This document shows, piece after piece, positions 6,209-12,793 of a stretch of 12,860 bases of DNA. Location: contig CABUSH010000035.1 in NCBI GenBank assembly GCA_902494195.1, forward strand, positions 1 through 12,860, in the 5' to 3' direction. The notes below the pieces were generated by a model that ran no database searches, was not told where the DNA came from, and saw only the letters and a program-made list of their open reading frames with translations. The position numbers and the translations under genes were made by a program. The first letter of the stretch is position 1, and each line of letters opens with the position of its first letter. Origin of the DNA: an uncultured Collinsella sp. GTDB taxonomy: Bacteria; Actinomycetota; Coriobacteriia; Coriobacteriales; Coriobacteriaceae.

Positions 6209-7645
6209 ATGAAGACCATCAAGCTTGCTCCCGGTGAGCGCCTCGTTACCAACCAGCTCAACCGCAAGGGCGTGCTGCCGCAGAACATCGTCGACGCTGC
6301 CCGCGATATCGTGGCCAACGTGCGCGCCAACGGCGATGCCGCGGTGCGCGATTACTGCCAGCGTTTTGACGGTGTTGAGCTGCAGAGCTTCCGTCTGCCG
6401 CAAGAGCAGGTCGATGCCGCGCTCGAAGGCCTCGATCCCGCCTTTGTCGCGGCGCTCGAAAAGGCTGCACGCCAGATTCGCGAGTTCCACCAGCGCGAGG
6501 TCGAACAGAGCTGGTTTACTACGCGCCCGGACGGCACGATGCTCGGCGTTAAGGTGACCCCGCTCGCGGCGGCCGGCATCTATGTGCCGGGCGGTCGCGC
6601 GCAGTATCCCTCCACCGTGCTTATGAACGCTATTCCCGCCAAGGTGGCCGGCGTCAAACGCGTGGTCATGGTGACCCCGCCGCAAAAGGACGGCCTGATC
6701 AGCCCCTACACGCTCGCCGCGGCAAAGCTCGGCGGCGTGGACGAGATCTATATGGTGGGCGGCGCCCAGGCCGTGGCCGCACTGGCGTACGGTACCGAGA
6801 CCATTCCGCGCGTCGACAAGATTACCGGCCCGGGCAACGCCTTTGTCGCCGCTGCCAAACAGATTGTCTCGGGTGACGTGGGTATCGATATGGTCGCTGG
6901 CCCCTCCGAGGTCTGCGTGCTGGCCGACGCCACGGCCAAGCCCATGGTGGTCGCGGCCGACCTGATGGCCCAGGCCGAGCACGATCCGCTGGCGGCCTGC
7001 TATCTGGTGACCTGCGACGAGCAGTTTGCGCGCGAGGTCGAGGCGGGTATCGACATTCTGGTAGCGCAGTCGCCACGCGCCGAAATTACGCGTGCTTCGC
7101 TTGACAATGAAGGTACCATCGTGGTGGCCGCCGACATGGCTGCCGCCGTCGAGGCCGTGAACACCGTGGCGCCCGAGCACCTTGAGCTGCACTGCAAGGA
7201 CGCGATGGGCCTGCTCGGCGGCATTCGCAACGCCGGCGCCATCTTTGTGGGCGCTTGGAGCTCCGAGCCGCTCGGCGATTATGTTGCCGGCCCCAACCAC
7301 ACGCTGCCGACCGGCGGCACGGCCATGTTCTCCAACCCGCTTTCGGTCGAAGAGTTCGTTAAGCGCTCGAGCGTCATTTGCTATACGCCCAAGGGCCTGC
7401 TCTCCGACGCTCCCGCTACGCAGCGCCTGGCCGAGGCCGAGGGCCTGTGGGCACACGCGCTTTCTGCCGCACTGCGCCGCCGCGTGTTGGAGCAGGGCGA
7501 GGATGCCGTGAGCGCCGAGTCGCTCGCCGCGGCCGACCTGACCAAGGTTGCCTGGCCGGGCGACGCCGTGGCGACGGTTGCCGAGGGCGTTGACCCGGCG
7601 GCTGTGAGCGCGGATGGCGTTGGCCCGACCGGCGAGGAGGCCTAA
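6209..7645 (+). CDS. hisD: Histidinol dehydrogenase
   Basis: This 478-residue cytoplasmic zinc enzyme oxidises L-histidinol to L-histidine with two NAD+, the last two steps of the pathway. Family signatures are GIYVPGGRAQYPSTVLM (123-139), ITGPGNAFVAAAK (205-217) and MVAGPSEVCVLAD (228-240). Expected zinc ligands are Gln255 and His258 (AQAEHDP), Asp357 (GDYVAGPNHTLPTGG) and His416 (EGLWAHA). Glu323-His324 in APEHLE are the general base pair. The usual length is about 430. Residues from about 427 on form an extra Ala/Val/Asp/Gly-rich tail of some 50 residues, without recognisable domains. The start has AGGGG about 8 bases upstream. The 105-base gap before it has a possible interrupted stem (6116-6125 with 6140-6144 and 6158-6162) ahead of a T run, not convincing as a terminator. 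Confidence 0.96.
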   Translation: MKTIKLAPGERLVTNQLNRKGVLPQNIVDAARDIVANVRANGDAAVRDYCQRFDGVELQSFRLPQEQVDAALEGLDPAFVAALEKAARQIREFHQREVEQSWFTTRPDGTMLGVKVTPLAAAGIYVPGGRAQYPSTVLMNAIPAKVAGVKRVVMVTPPQKDGLISPYTLAAAKLGGVDEIYMVGGAQAVAALAYGTETIPRVDKITGPGNAFVAAAKQIVSGDVGIDMVAGPSEVCVLADATAKPMVVAADLMAQAEHDPLAACYLVTCDEQFAREVEAGIDILVAQSPRAEITRASLDNEGTIVVAADMAAAVEAVNTVAPEHLELHCKDAMGLLGGIRNAGAIFVGAWSSEPLGDYVAGPNHTLPTGGTAMFSNPLSVEEFVKRSSVICYTPKGLLSDAPATQRLAEAEGLWAHALSAALRRRVLEQGEDAVSAESLAAADLTKVAWPGDAVATVAEGVDPAAVSADGVGPTGEEA

Positions 7646-7646
7646 T

Positions 7647-8762
7647 ATGGCCGAGCTGACGCCCCGTATGAAGGAGCTCGTCCAGCCCTACTTGGCCGGC
7701 ATTGAGCCCTACGATCCCAACTTTACGCCCACACGCATCAACCTTTCGGCCAACGAAAACACCTATCCCGTGCCGGCTGGCGTGCGCGAGGCGGTCGACG
7801 CCGCCCTGGCTGCCACGCCGCTCAACCGCTATCCCGATCCCATGTCCAACGTGCTGCGCGACGAGCTTGCTGCCTGGCATGGTGTGGCGCGCGAGAATGT
7901 CTGCGTGGGTAGCGGCGGTGACGAGCTGCTCTATAACTACCTGCTGGCGTTTGGCGGCGCGGGACGGACCCTGCTCAACTGCCCGCCGTGCTTTAGCGAG
8001 TACGCGTTCTTTGCGTCGCTCTGCCAGACCGAAGTGCGCGACGTGTGGCGCGACCCCGCGACCTTTGAGCTCGACCAGGCAGCCGTGCTTGCGGCGGCGC
8101 CCGAGTGCAACCTGGCAATCGTGACCTCGCCCAATAACCCCACGGGTGACGTGGCTCCGCTCGACTTTGTCGCGGCGCTGTGCGATGCGTGCCCCGGCAT
8201 GGTAATGGTCGACGAGGCCTACGTTGAGTTTGTCGACGATTCGTTTGGCGCGGCCACCACGGCGCAGGGGCTTATCGCCGAGCATCCCAACCTGGTGATT
8301 TTACATACGTTGTCCAAAGCGTTTGGCGCCGCCGGTACGCGTCTGGGTTACGTGATCGCGGCGCCCGAGGTCATCGACGTGTTCGCGGCGATTCGCCAGA
8401 TCTATTCGGTCAATGTGCTGAGCCAGGCGGCGGCGCTTGCCTGCGTGCGTGCCCGCGATGCGTACGCGCCCGTGGTGGCACAGGTCGCATCCGAGCGCGA
8501 GCGCGAGCTGTGCGCCCTGCGCGCGATGGTTGCCGAGGGCCTGCCCGTGGAGGCATGGCCGAGTGCGGCGAACTTTGTGCTCGTGCGTACGCCGCATGCC
8601 ACGCGCGTGCGCGAGCGCCTACGCGACGAGTATTCGATTTTGGTGCGCGACTTTAGCTACGCGCCGGGGCTCGCGGACTGTCTGCGCATCACCGTGGGCA
8701 CGCCGCAGGAAAACGACGAGGTGCTGGCTGCGTTTGCCGCGCTGGTGAAGGAGGAGATGTAG
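7647..8762 (+). CDS. hisC: Histidinol-phosphate aminotransferase
   Basis: This 371-residue PLP enzyme of aminotransferase fold type I converts imidazole acetol phosphate and glutamate to histidinol phosphate. Visible signatures are INLSANENTYPVP (31-43), RYPDP (61-65), VGSGGDELL (87-95), SPNNPTG (161-167), VDEAYVEF (188-195), the PLP lysine Lys224 in TLSKAFGAAGTRLGY (221-235), and CLRITVGTP (345-353) near the C-terminus. The length is normal. The frame extends back to an ATG at 7614, but that overlaps hisD and adds an unfamiliar Arg/Pro peptide. The ATG at 7647 lies one base after the hisD stop, with AGGAGG just upstream, and is preferred. hisB starts on the base after its stop codon, so translation of the three genes is probably coupled. 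Confidence 0.95.
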   Translation: MAELTPRMKELVQPYLAGIEPYDPNFTPTRINLSANENTYPVPAGVREAVDAALAATPLNRYPDPMSNVLRDELAAWHGVARENVCVGSGGDELLYNYLLAFGGAGRTLLNCPPCFSEYAFFASLCQTEVRDVWRDPATFELDQAAVLAAAPECNLAIVTSPNNPTGDVAPLDFVAALCDACPGMVMVDEAYVEFVDDSFGAATTAQGLIAEHPNLVILHTLSKAFGAAGTRLGYVIAAPEVIDVFAAIRQIYSVNVLSQAAALACVRARDAYAPVVAQVASERERELCALRAMVAEGLPVEAWPSAANFVLVRTPHATRVRERLRDEYSILVRDFSYAPGLADCLRITVGTPQENDEVLAAFAALVKEEM

Positions 8763-9350
8763 ATGGACCGCTATGCCGAGGTGACCCGCAAGACGGGAGA
8801 GACCGACATTGTCGTCAAGCTCGACCTGGACGGAACCGGTGCGTGCGATATCTCGACCGGCGTACCGTTTTTCGACCACATGCTCAACGCCTTTGGCCGC
8901 CATGGCCTGTTCGATTTGACGGTACATGCGGTAGGCGACGTTGAGGTCGACGCGCATCACACCGTCGAGGACACGGGCATTGTGTTGGGCGAGGCGTTTT
9001 GCCGGGCGCTGGGCGACAAAGCGGGTATTACGCGCTTTGCCGATGCGGCGATCGCCATGGACGAGACGCTCGTGATGGCCGCCGTGGACATTTCGGGTCG
9101 TGGCCAGGCCTACTGCGAGCTGCCCGTGCCGACCGAGCGCGTGGGCAGCTTCGATACCGAGCTGGCCGTCGAGTTCTTCTATGCCTTCGCGCGTGACGCC
9201 AAGCTCACGCTGCACGTGCGCGAGCTGGCGGGCGGCAACTCGCACCACATTATCGAAGCCGCCTTTAAGGCCGTGGGCCGCACGATGCGCCGCGCCTGCG
9301 AGCTCGATCCCCGCGTGCAGGGCATCCCCAGCACCAAGGGCTCGCTGTAA
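8763..9350 (+). CDS. hisB: Imidazoleglycerol-phosphate dehydratase
   Basis: This 195-residue enzyme dehydrates imidazole glycerol phosphate to imidazole acetol phosphate. It shows the two repeated metal-binding halves of the family: FFDHMLNAFGRHG (36-48) with HHTVEDTGIVLGEA (65-78), and HVRELAGGNSHHIIEAAFKA (151-170). The C-terminus STKGSL is typical. It is the single-domain form; no histidinol phosphatase domain is attached, unlike enterobacterial HisB. The ATG directly abuts the hisC stop. Its TAA stop falls at the very edge of an inverted-repeat element, so the 3' untranslated sequence is entirely that element. Confidence 0.96.
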   Translation: MDRYAEVTRKTGETDIVVKLDLDGTGACDISTGVPFFDHMLNAFGRHGLFDLTVHAVGDVEVDAHHTVEDTGIVLGEAFCRALGDKAGITRFADAAIAMDETLVMAAVDISGRGQAYCELPVPTERVGSFDTELAVEFFYAFARDAKLTLHVRELAGGNSHHIIEAAFKAVGRTMRRACELDPRVQGIPSTKGSL

Positions 9351-9463
9351 CCTGCCAAAAAGGGACAGGTTTATTTTGGCAGGTTTTATCTGCGGGAATG
9401 CTGTCTCATGCGGTGGGTGAACGTTTAACCGACCAAAATAAACCTGTCCCTATTTGGCAGGTT
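9349..9463. repeat. REP/MITE-like inverted-repeat element between hisB and hisH
   Basis: Bases 9349-9379 are the reverse complement of 9433-9463 with 30 of 31 positions matching. About 53 bases lie between the arms. The left arm is itself a hairpin: ACCTGCCAAAA (9350-9360) pairs exactly with TTTTGGCAGGT (9374-9384) around a 13-base loop. The right arm can form a similar but imperfect hairpin. Two inverted hairpins form a BIME-like pair, as in elements moved by REP-associated Y1 transposases. The motif GGGACAGGTTTATTTTGG is AT-rich against the GC-rich genes and looks foreign. It encodes no protein, so any mobility would need a transposase elsewhere. Its left hairpin, followed by TTTTAT, could also act as a weak terminator after hisB. 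Confidence 0.75.
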
Positions 9464-9487
9464 TTGAATGGGAAAAGGGAGGGTCGC

Positions 9488-10171
9488 GTGGGCGAACCGA
9501 AGATCGTGGTGGTCGACTACCACAAGGGCAACTTGTCGAGCGTCGTGCGCGGGCTTGCACGCGCCGGCGCCGCCGCCTGCACGTCGGACGATCCGGAGCA
9601 GATCCGCAACGCCGACGGCCTGGTCATCCCGGGCGTGGGCGCGTTCTATGACGCAATCGCCTTTATGCGCCAGAGCGGCGAGGCGGACGCGGTGCTCGAC
9701 GCCGTCGCCGCTGGAACTCCGCTGCTCGGCATCTGCCTGGGCCTTCAGTTATTTTTTGAGCGCGGCAACGAGGGCGTGCCGGCGGACGGAAACGCTCCCG
9801 AGCAGGCTGGCGGTCCCTGGGCCGATGGCCTGGGTATTATGCGCGGCTCGTGCACGCGCCTGGAGTCGAGCCGCCTGAAGGTGCCGCACGTGGGCTGGGA
9901 CCAGGTGCACATGACGCCCGCCGGTGCGGCCGATCCGCTGCTTGCCGGTTTTGCCGAGGGTGCCAACATGTATTTCACCCACAGCTATGCGGTGGCCGAC
10001 GACGCCGATGCCGCCGATGTGCTGGCACGCACGCACTATACACGGAGCTTCCCGTGCATCGTGCGCCATGGCAACGTGTGGGGCTGCCAGTTCCATCCCG
10101 AGAAATCCTCCGCGCTGGGTCAGCGCATCCTTAAGAACTTCGTCACCATCGTCGAGGAGGTTGGCCGATGA
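9488..10171 (+). CDS. hisH: Imidazole glycerol phosphate synthase, glutamine amidotransferase subunit
   Basis: This 227-residue class I glutaminase makes ammonia from glutamine and channels it to HisF. The catalytic triad is Cys83 in GICLGLQLF, His203 and Glu205 in CQFHPEKS. PHVGWDQV (133-140) and MYFTHSYAV (161-169) are further HisH marks. The frame is open back to an ATG at 9398, but that start lies inside the inverted-repeat element and would add 30 unfamiliar residues. The GTG at 9488 follows a strong AGGGAGGG site (9476-9483) and gives the normal start just before KIVVVDYHKGN. A TTG at 9464 is a weaker alternative. The stop overlaps the hisA start as ATGA. A short insert after residue 92, rich in Gly/Pro/Ala, is slightly longer than in many homologues. 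Confidence 0.94.
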   Translation: MGEPKIVVVDYHKGNLSSVVRGLARAGAAACTSDDPEQIRNADGLVIPGVGAFYDAIAFMRQSGEADAVLDAVAAGTPLLGICLGLQLFFERGNEGVPADGNAPEQAGGPWADGLGIMRGSCTRLESSRLKVPHVGWDQVHMTPAGAADPLLAGFAEGANMYFTHSYAVADDADAADVLARTHYTRSFPCIVRHGNVWGCQFHPEKSSALGQRILKNFVTIVEEVGR

Positions 10172-10911
10172 TTCTGTTTCCCGCAATCGATCTGATCGGC
10201 GGCAAGGTTGTGCGCCTGGAGCGCGGCGACCGCAGCCGCTGCAAGGTATATTCCGACGACCCCGTGGCCGTCGCCCGCTCGTTTGCCGATCAGGGCGCAA
10301 GCTGGGTGCATGTCGTCGACCTGTCCGCTGCCTTTGGCGAGGACGAGGACACATGCGCTGCCAATTCGGCGGCGATTAAGGCCATCTGCGGCGTCGACGG
10401 TCTGTCCGTGGACGTGGGCGGCGGCGTTCGCTCACTCGCACGCATCGATGAGCTGGCAGGCTATGGTGCTCGCCGCATTGCGCTGGGCACCGTGCTCGTG
10501 ACCGAGCCGGGTTTTGCTGAGGTGGCGGCTCGCGGCTTTGGCGAGCTGCTGGTGGCAGATATCGCCGCGCGCGACGGCCAGGTTAAGGTGAACGGCTGGC
10601 GCGACGGCGCGGGTATGGCGCTCGACGATGCCGTGGCACAGCTTTCCGAGCTGGGCTTTAAGCACCTGGTGTATACCGACATCGCGCGTGATGGCATGCA
10701 GACGGGCATCGATGTGGCAGCGTATCGTCATGTGGCCGAGGTCGCGGGCTTTCCCGTCGTGGCTTCGGGCGGCATCTCGACGCTCGACGACATCCGCGCG
10801 CTGGCCGCGGTGGGTGAGGGCGCGATTGAAGGCGCCATTACCGGTCGTGCGCTCTATGAGGGCAACTTTACGCTGGCCCAGGCGCTGGCCGCCGCCCGAG
10901 GGGAGGAGTAG
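10168..10911 (+). CDS. hisA: Phosphoribosylformimino-5-aminoimidazole carboxamide ribotide isomerase
   Basis: This 247-residue TIM-barrel enzyme performs the Amadori rearrangement of ProFAR to PRFAR. Asp8 in FPAIDLIGGKVVRL is the expected catalytic base, and Asp131 (VADIAARDG) is the expected acid. Phosphate-binding glycines sit in VDVGGGVRS (81-89) and VVASGGIST (197-205), and YTDIARDGMQTG (169-180) is typical. Loop sequence VKVNGWRDGAGMAL resembles enterobacterial HisA more than PriA, the HisA/TrpF bifunctional enzyme of many actinobacteria, but the test is not decisive. The start overlaps the hisH stop by 4 bases and hisF starts 3 bases after its stop. Length is normal. Confidence 0.94.
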   Translation: MILFPAIDLIGGKVVRLERGDRSRCKVYSDDPVAVARSFADQGASWVHVVDLSAAFGEDEDTCAANSAAIKAICGVDGLSVDVGGGVRSLARIDELAGYGARRIALGTVLVTEPGFAEVAARGFGELLVADIAARDGQVKVNGWRDGAGMALDDAVAQLSELGFKHLVYTDIARDGMQTGIDVAAYRHVAEVAGFPVVASGGISTLDDIRALAAVGEGAIEGAITGRALYEGNFTLAQALAAARGEE

Positions 10912-10914
10912 CCC

Positions 10915-11697
10915 ATGCTTACCAAGCGCGTAATTCCCTGCCTGGACGTCAAGGACGGCCGTGTGGTCAAGGGCGTCAACTTTGTGAGCTTGCGCGATGC
11001 CGGCGATCCGGTGGAGCTGGCCCGCGCCTACGACCGCGAGGGTGCGGACGAGGTCGTATTTTTGGACATTACCGCGACGAGCGATAACCGTGCGACGACT
11101 GTCGAGATGGCGGCGCATGCGGCCGAGGAGCTGGCCATTCCCTATACCGTGGGCGGCGGCTTTCGCGACCTGGCGGGCATGCGCACCATGGTTGCCGCCG
11201 GTGCCGACAAGGTGTCGCTCAACTCGGCGGCTGTGCGCGATCCGTCGCTGATCAGCCAGGCTGCCGCGGCGTTTGGCAGCCAGGCCGTGGTTGTGGCGAT
11301 CGATGCCAAGCGCGTGGGGCTGCCCGGGGAGCCGGGCGCCGATAAGTGGGAGGTCTTTACGGCGGGCGGCCGCAACGCTACGGGTATCGATGCGGTGGCG
11401 TGGGCCGAGGAGGCGGCTCGCCGCGGCGCCGGCGAGATCCTGCTGACCAGCATGGATCGCGACGGCACCAAGGCTGGCTTTGACCTGGCGCTCACCCGCG
11501 CCGTGGCCCGCGCGGTGCCGATTCCCGTCATCGCGAGCGGTGGTGTGGGTACGCTCGAACATTTTGCCGAGGGTGTGATTGAGGGCGAGGCCGATGCCGT
11601 GCTGGCGGCGAGCGTCTTTCACTTTGGAACCTTCAGCATTCGCGAAGTCAAAGAGTATATGGCCTCGCAGGGCATTCCTGTGAGATTGGACTTCTAA
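10915..11697 (+). CDS. hisF: Imidazole glycerol phosphate synthase, cyclase subunit
   Basis: This 260-residue TIM-barrel subunit pairs with HisH. It uses ammonia to turn PRFAR into imidazole glycerol phosphate and AICAR. Asp11 (RVIPCLDVKDGRVVKG) and Asp130 (VVVAIDAKRV) are the catalytic aspartates. Phosphate sites are in YTVGGGFRD (77-85) and VIASGGVGT (205-213). LLTSMDRDGTKAG (176-188) is diagnostic for the family. The length is normal. The AGGGGAGGAG just upstream, at the end of hisA, serves as ribosome binding site. The gene is followed by a 142-base gap holding a fold-back structure before hisI. Confidence 0.96.
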   Translation: MLTKRVIPCLDVKDGRVVKGVNFVSLRDAGDPVELARAYDREGADEVVFLDITATSDNRATTVEMAAHAAEELAIPYTVGGGFRDLAGMRTMVAAGADKVSLNSAAVRDPSLISQAAAAFGSQAVVVAIDAKRVGLPGEPGADKWEVFTAGGRNATGIDAVAWAEEAARRGAGEILLTSMDRDGTKAGFDLALTRAVARAVPIPVIASGGVGTLEHFAEGVIEGEADAVLAASVFHFGTFSIREVKEYMASQGIPVRLDF

Positions 11698-11717
11698 TGC
11701 TGCGGCTTGCCCATGCA

Positions 11718-11790
11718 TCCGACCTTCCGGCTCCAACCCTCCTCGCGTACTTAAGTACGCGTCGTCGGGCTTGTCGCTCGGAATCTCGGA
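11718..11790. repeat. Fold-back element with 18-bp perfect palindrome between hisF and hisI
   Basis: Bases 11744-11761 form a perfect 18-base palindrome centred on TTAA. Outside it the sequence can fold again: TCCGA (11718-11722) pairs with TCGGA (11786-11790), and TTCCG pairs with CGGAA, with poorly paired inner arms between these and the core. The element fills most of the hisF-hisI gap and encodes nothing evident. It could be a dispersed intergenic repeat, a binding site for a dimeric protein, or an mRNA hairpin that changes hisI expression relative to hisF. There is no T-tract, so a classical terminator is unlikely. Confidence 0.5.
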
Positions 11791-11839
11791 CACCTGGACA
11801 ACCCTCGCCGACCGGCGATGTATGAATTTGGGGAGAGAA

Positions 11840-12181
11840 ATGGAAGAGATAACCGATCCTTCAAAGCTTGCATATGACGCCCGCGGGCTGATTCCTTGCG
11901 TGGTTCAGCAATATGACACCGGCGAGGTGCTTATGGTTGCTTGGATGAACGAGGAGTCGGTGGGGCTGACGCTCAAGACCGGCACCACGTGGTTTTGGAG
12001 CCGCAGCCGCCAGGAGCTCTGGAACAAGGGCGCGACGAGCGGCAACATGCAGGAGGTCAAGGAGCTCTGGGCCGATTGCGATAGCGATACGCTGCTGGTC
12101 AAGGTCGACTCGCCGGGTCCGGCCTGCCATACCGGCAACCGTACCTGCTTCTTTAAGCGCGTGGAAGGGGGAGTGCGATGA
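11840..12181 (+). CDS. hisI: Phosphoribosyl-AMP cyclohydrolase
   Basis: This 113-residue zinc enzyme opens the purine ring of phosphoribosyl-AMP. It has the full signature: LIPCVVQQYDTGEVLMVAWMN (17-37), WFWSRSRQELWNKGATSGN (51-69), ADCDSDTLLVKVD (78-90) and GPACHTGNRTCFF (93-105). The expected zinc cysteines are Cys80, Cys96 and Cys103, and Asp79/81/83 match the metal-binding aspartates. It is the free-standing form, not fused to HisE as in many proteobacteria. The frame runs back to 11771, and there is an in-frame ATG at 11822. The ATG at 11840 is preferred because GGGGAGAG (about 11829-11837) lies just upstream and the protein then begins like its homologues. The stop overlaps the next gene as ATGA. 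Confidence 0.94.
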   Translation: MEEITDPSKLAYDARGLIPCVVQQYDTGEVLMVAWMNEESVGLTLKTGTTWFWSRSRQELWNKGATSGNMQEVKELWADCDSDTLLVKVDSPGPACHTGNRTCFFKRVEGGVR

Positions 12182-12405
12182 AAGTCGTGACGCCGTTCGA
12201 GGTCGCCGACTGCAACACCGAGCTCCTCCGCGCGGGCGTGCCATGCCACGTGCACCTGACTGATGCCTGCGGGGCGCAGTCGCTTTGGCTCGAGGCCGAG
12301 AAGGAAAGGCTCGATGAGGCCCATGCCGTCATCGGCGAGTTCTTTGAGAAAAAGGGCGCAAAGCCTCGGTTCGATGAGACCGGTACCTACTTTACGCTGC
12401 AGTAA
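12178..12405 (+). CDS. Small protein of unknown function inside the his operon (75 aa)
   Basis: I do not recognise a function. The gene overlaps the hisI stop by 4 bases (ATGA) and ends 15 bases before hisE, so it is expressed as part of the his operon. The product is soluble-looking: no signal peptide or membrane segment. It has three cysteines (Cys12, Cys23, Cys31), a HVHLTDACGAQSLWLEAE block (24-41), then a charged helix-like stretch (42-59) and a final strand (TYFTLQ). The layout suggests a small alpha/beta fold. I faintly recall a small-protein family named for an RDAC motif, and the TDAC here may correspond; a distant DUF3343- or DUF2007-like fold is also conceivable. None of these is verified. 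Codon use and coupling support a real gene. Confidence 0.8.
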   Translation: MKVVTPFEVADCNTELLRAGVPCHVHLTDACGAQSLWLEAEKERLDEAHAVIGEFFEKKGAKPRFDETGTYFTLQ

Positions 12406-12420
12406 CGAGAGGAAATAACC

Positions 12421-12738
12421 ATGGGAGTCAGAACAGCTAACGTGCAGCCGGGAAATATCGGTGAGACACTGACGGGGCTGGCCGAGGTGATTCATGGCCG
12501 TCGCGAAGCGTCGCCGCAGGAGAGCTATACCGCGCGTCTGCTGACCGACGTCGAGGACGAGCTGCTCAAGAAGCTTGCCGAGGAGGCGAGCGAGGTCATC
12601 ATGGCCTGCAAGGATAACGACCACGACCACATCCGCTACGAGGCCGGCGACCTGGTCTACCACCTGCTCGTGACGCTTGAGCGCTACGGCATCACCCTCG
12701 ACGAGCTTGCCGGCGAACTCAACGCCCGCCGCCACTAG
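12421..12738 (+). CDS. hisE: Phosphoribosyl-ATP diphosphatase
   Basis: This 105-residue all-helical MazG-like enzyme hydrolyses phosphoribosyl-ATP to phosphoribosyl-AMP and diphosphate, the second pathway step. The signature is KKLAEEASEVIMACKDND (50-67) followed by RYEAGDLVYHLLVTLERYG (72-90). Glu54, Glu55, Glu58, Glu74 and Asp77 form the expected EExxE...ExxD magnesium site. Length is normal for a stand-alone HisE. A GAGAGGA ribosome binding site precedes the ATG. It closes the operon: a hairpin follows about 35 bases after the stop and no further gene is visible before the window ends. Confidence 0.95.
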   Translation: MGVRTANVQPGNIGETLTGLAEVIHGRREASPQESYTARLLTDVEDELLKKLAEEASEVIMACKDNDHDHIRYEAGDLVYHLLVTLERYGITLDELAGELNARRH

Positions 12739-12772
12739 TCATTTAAGAACGTCCATTACAGTCGAAATTGTC

Positions 12773-12793
12773 AGCCCGGGACCGTCTCGGGCT
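12773..12793 (+). terminator. Hairpin downstream of hisE, possible end of the his operon
   Basis: A 9-bp stem (12773-12781 with 12785-12793, one G-T pair) closes on a 3-base CCG loop. There is no T-tract after it (ACGATTGAGG), so it is not a textbook Rho-independent terminator. It may stabilise the mRNA 3' end or belong to the leader of a gene beyond the window. The remaining 67 bases to the window end are very GC-rich and I see no coding signal in them. Confidence 0.4.

Noticed and set aside
4355..7456. Very long open frame on the - strand (1033 codons) opposite hisZ-hisG and hisD
   Set aside because: It mirrors the codon phase of two unmistakable + strand enzymes. Its translation is low-complexity, rich in Arg/Ala/His/Gly, with no recognisable domain. 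Such antisense frames arise from strong GC codon bias.
9398..9487. N-terminal extension of hisH beginning inside the inverted repeat
   Set aside because: The extra residues are encoded by the repeat element and do not resemble HisH. The GTG at 9488 has a strong ribosome binding site and gives the expected N-terminus.
10432..11793. Long open frame on the - strand (453 codons) opposite hisA and hisF
   Set aside because: It is a shadow of two clear TIM-barrel genes and crosses the fold-back element. Its product resembles no known family.
692..12749. Shared 11-base string TCATTTAAGAA after the SIS gene (692-702) and after hisE (12739-12749)
   Set aside because: In a window of this size, roughly 20 pairs of identical 11-mers are expected by chance, so the match carries no weight without further copies in the genome.
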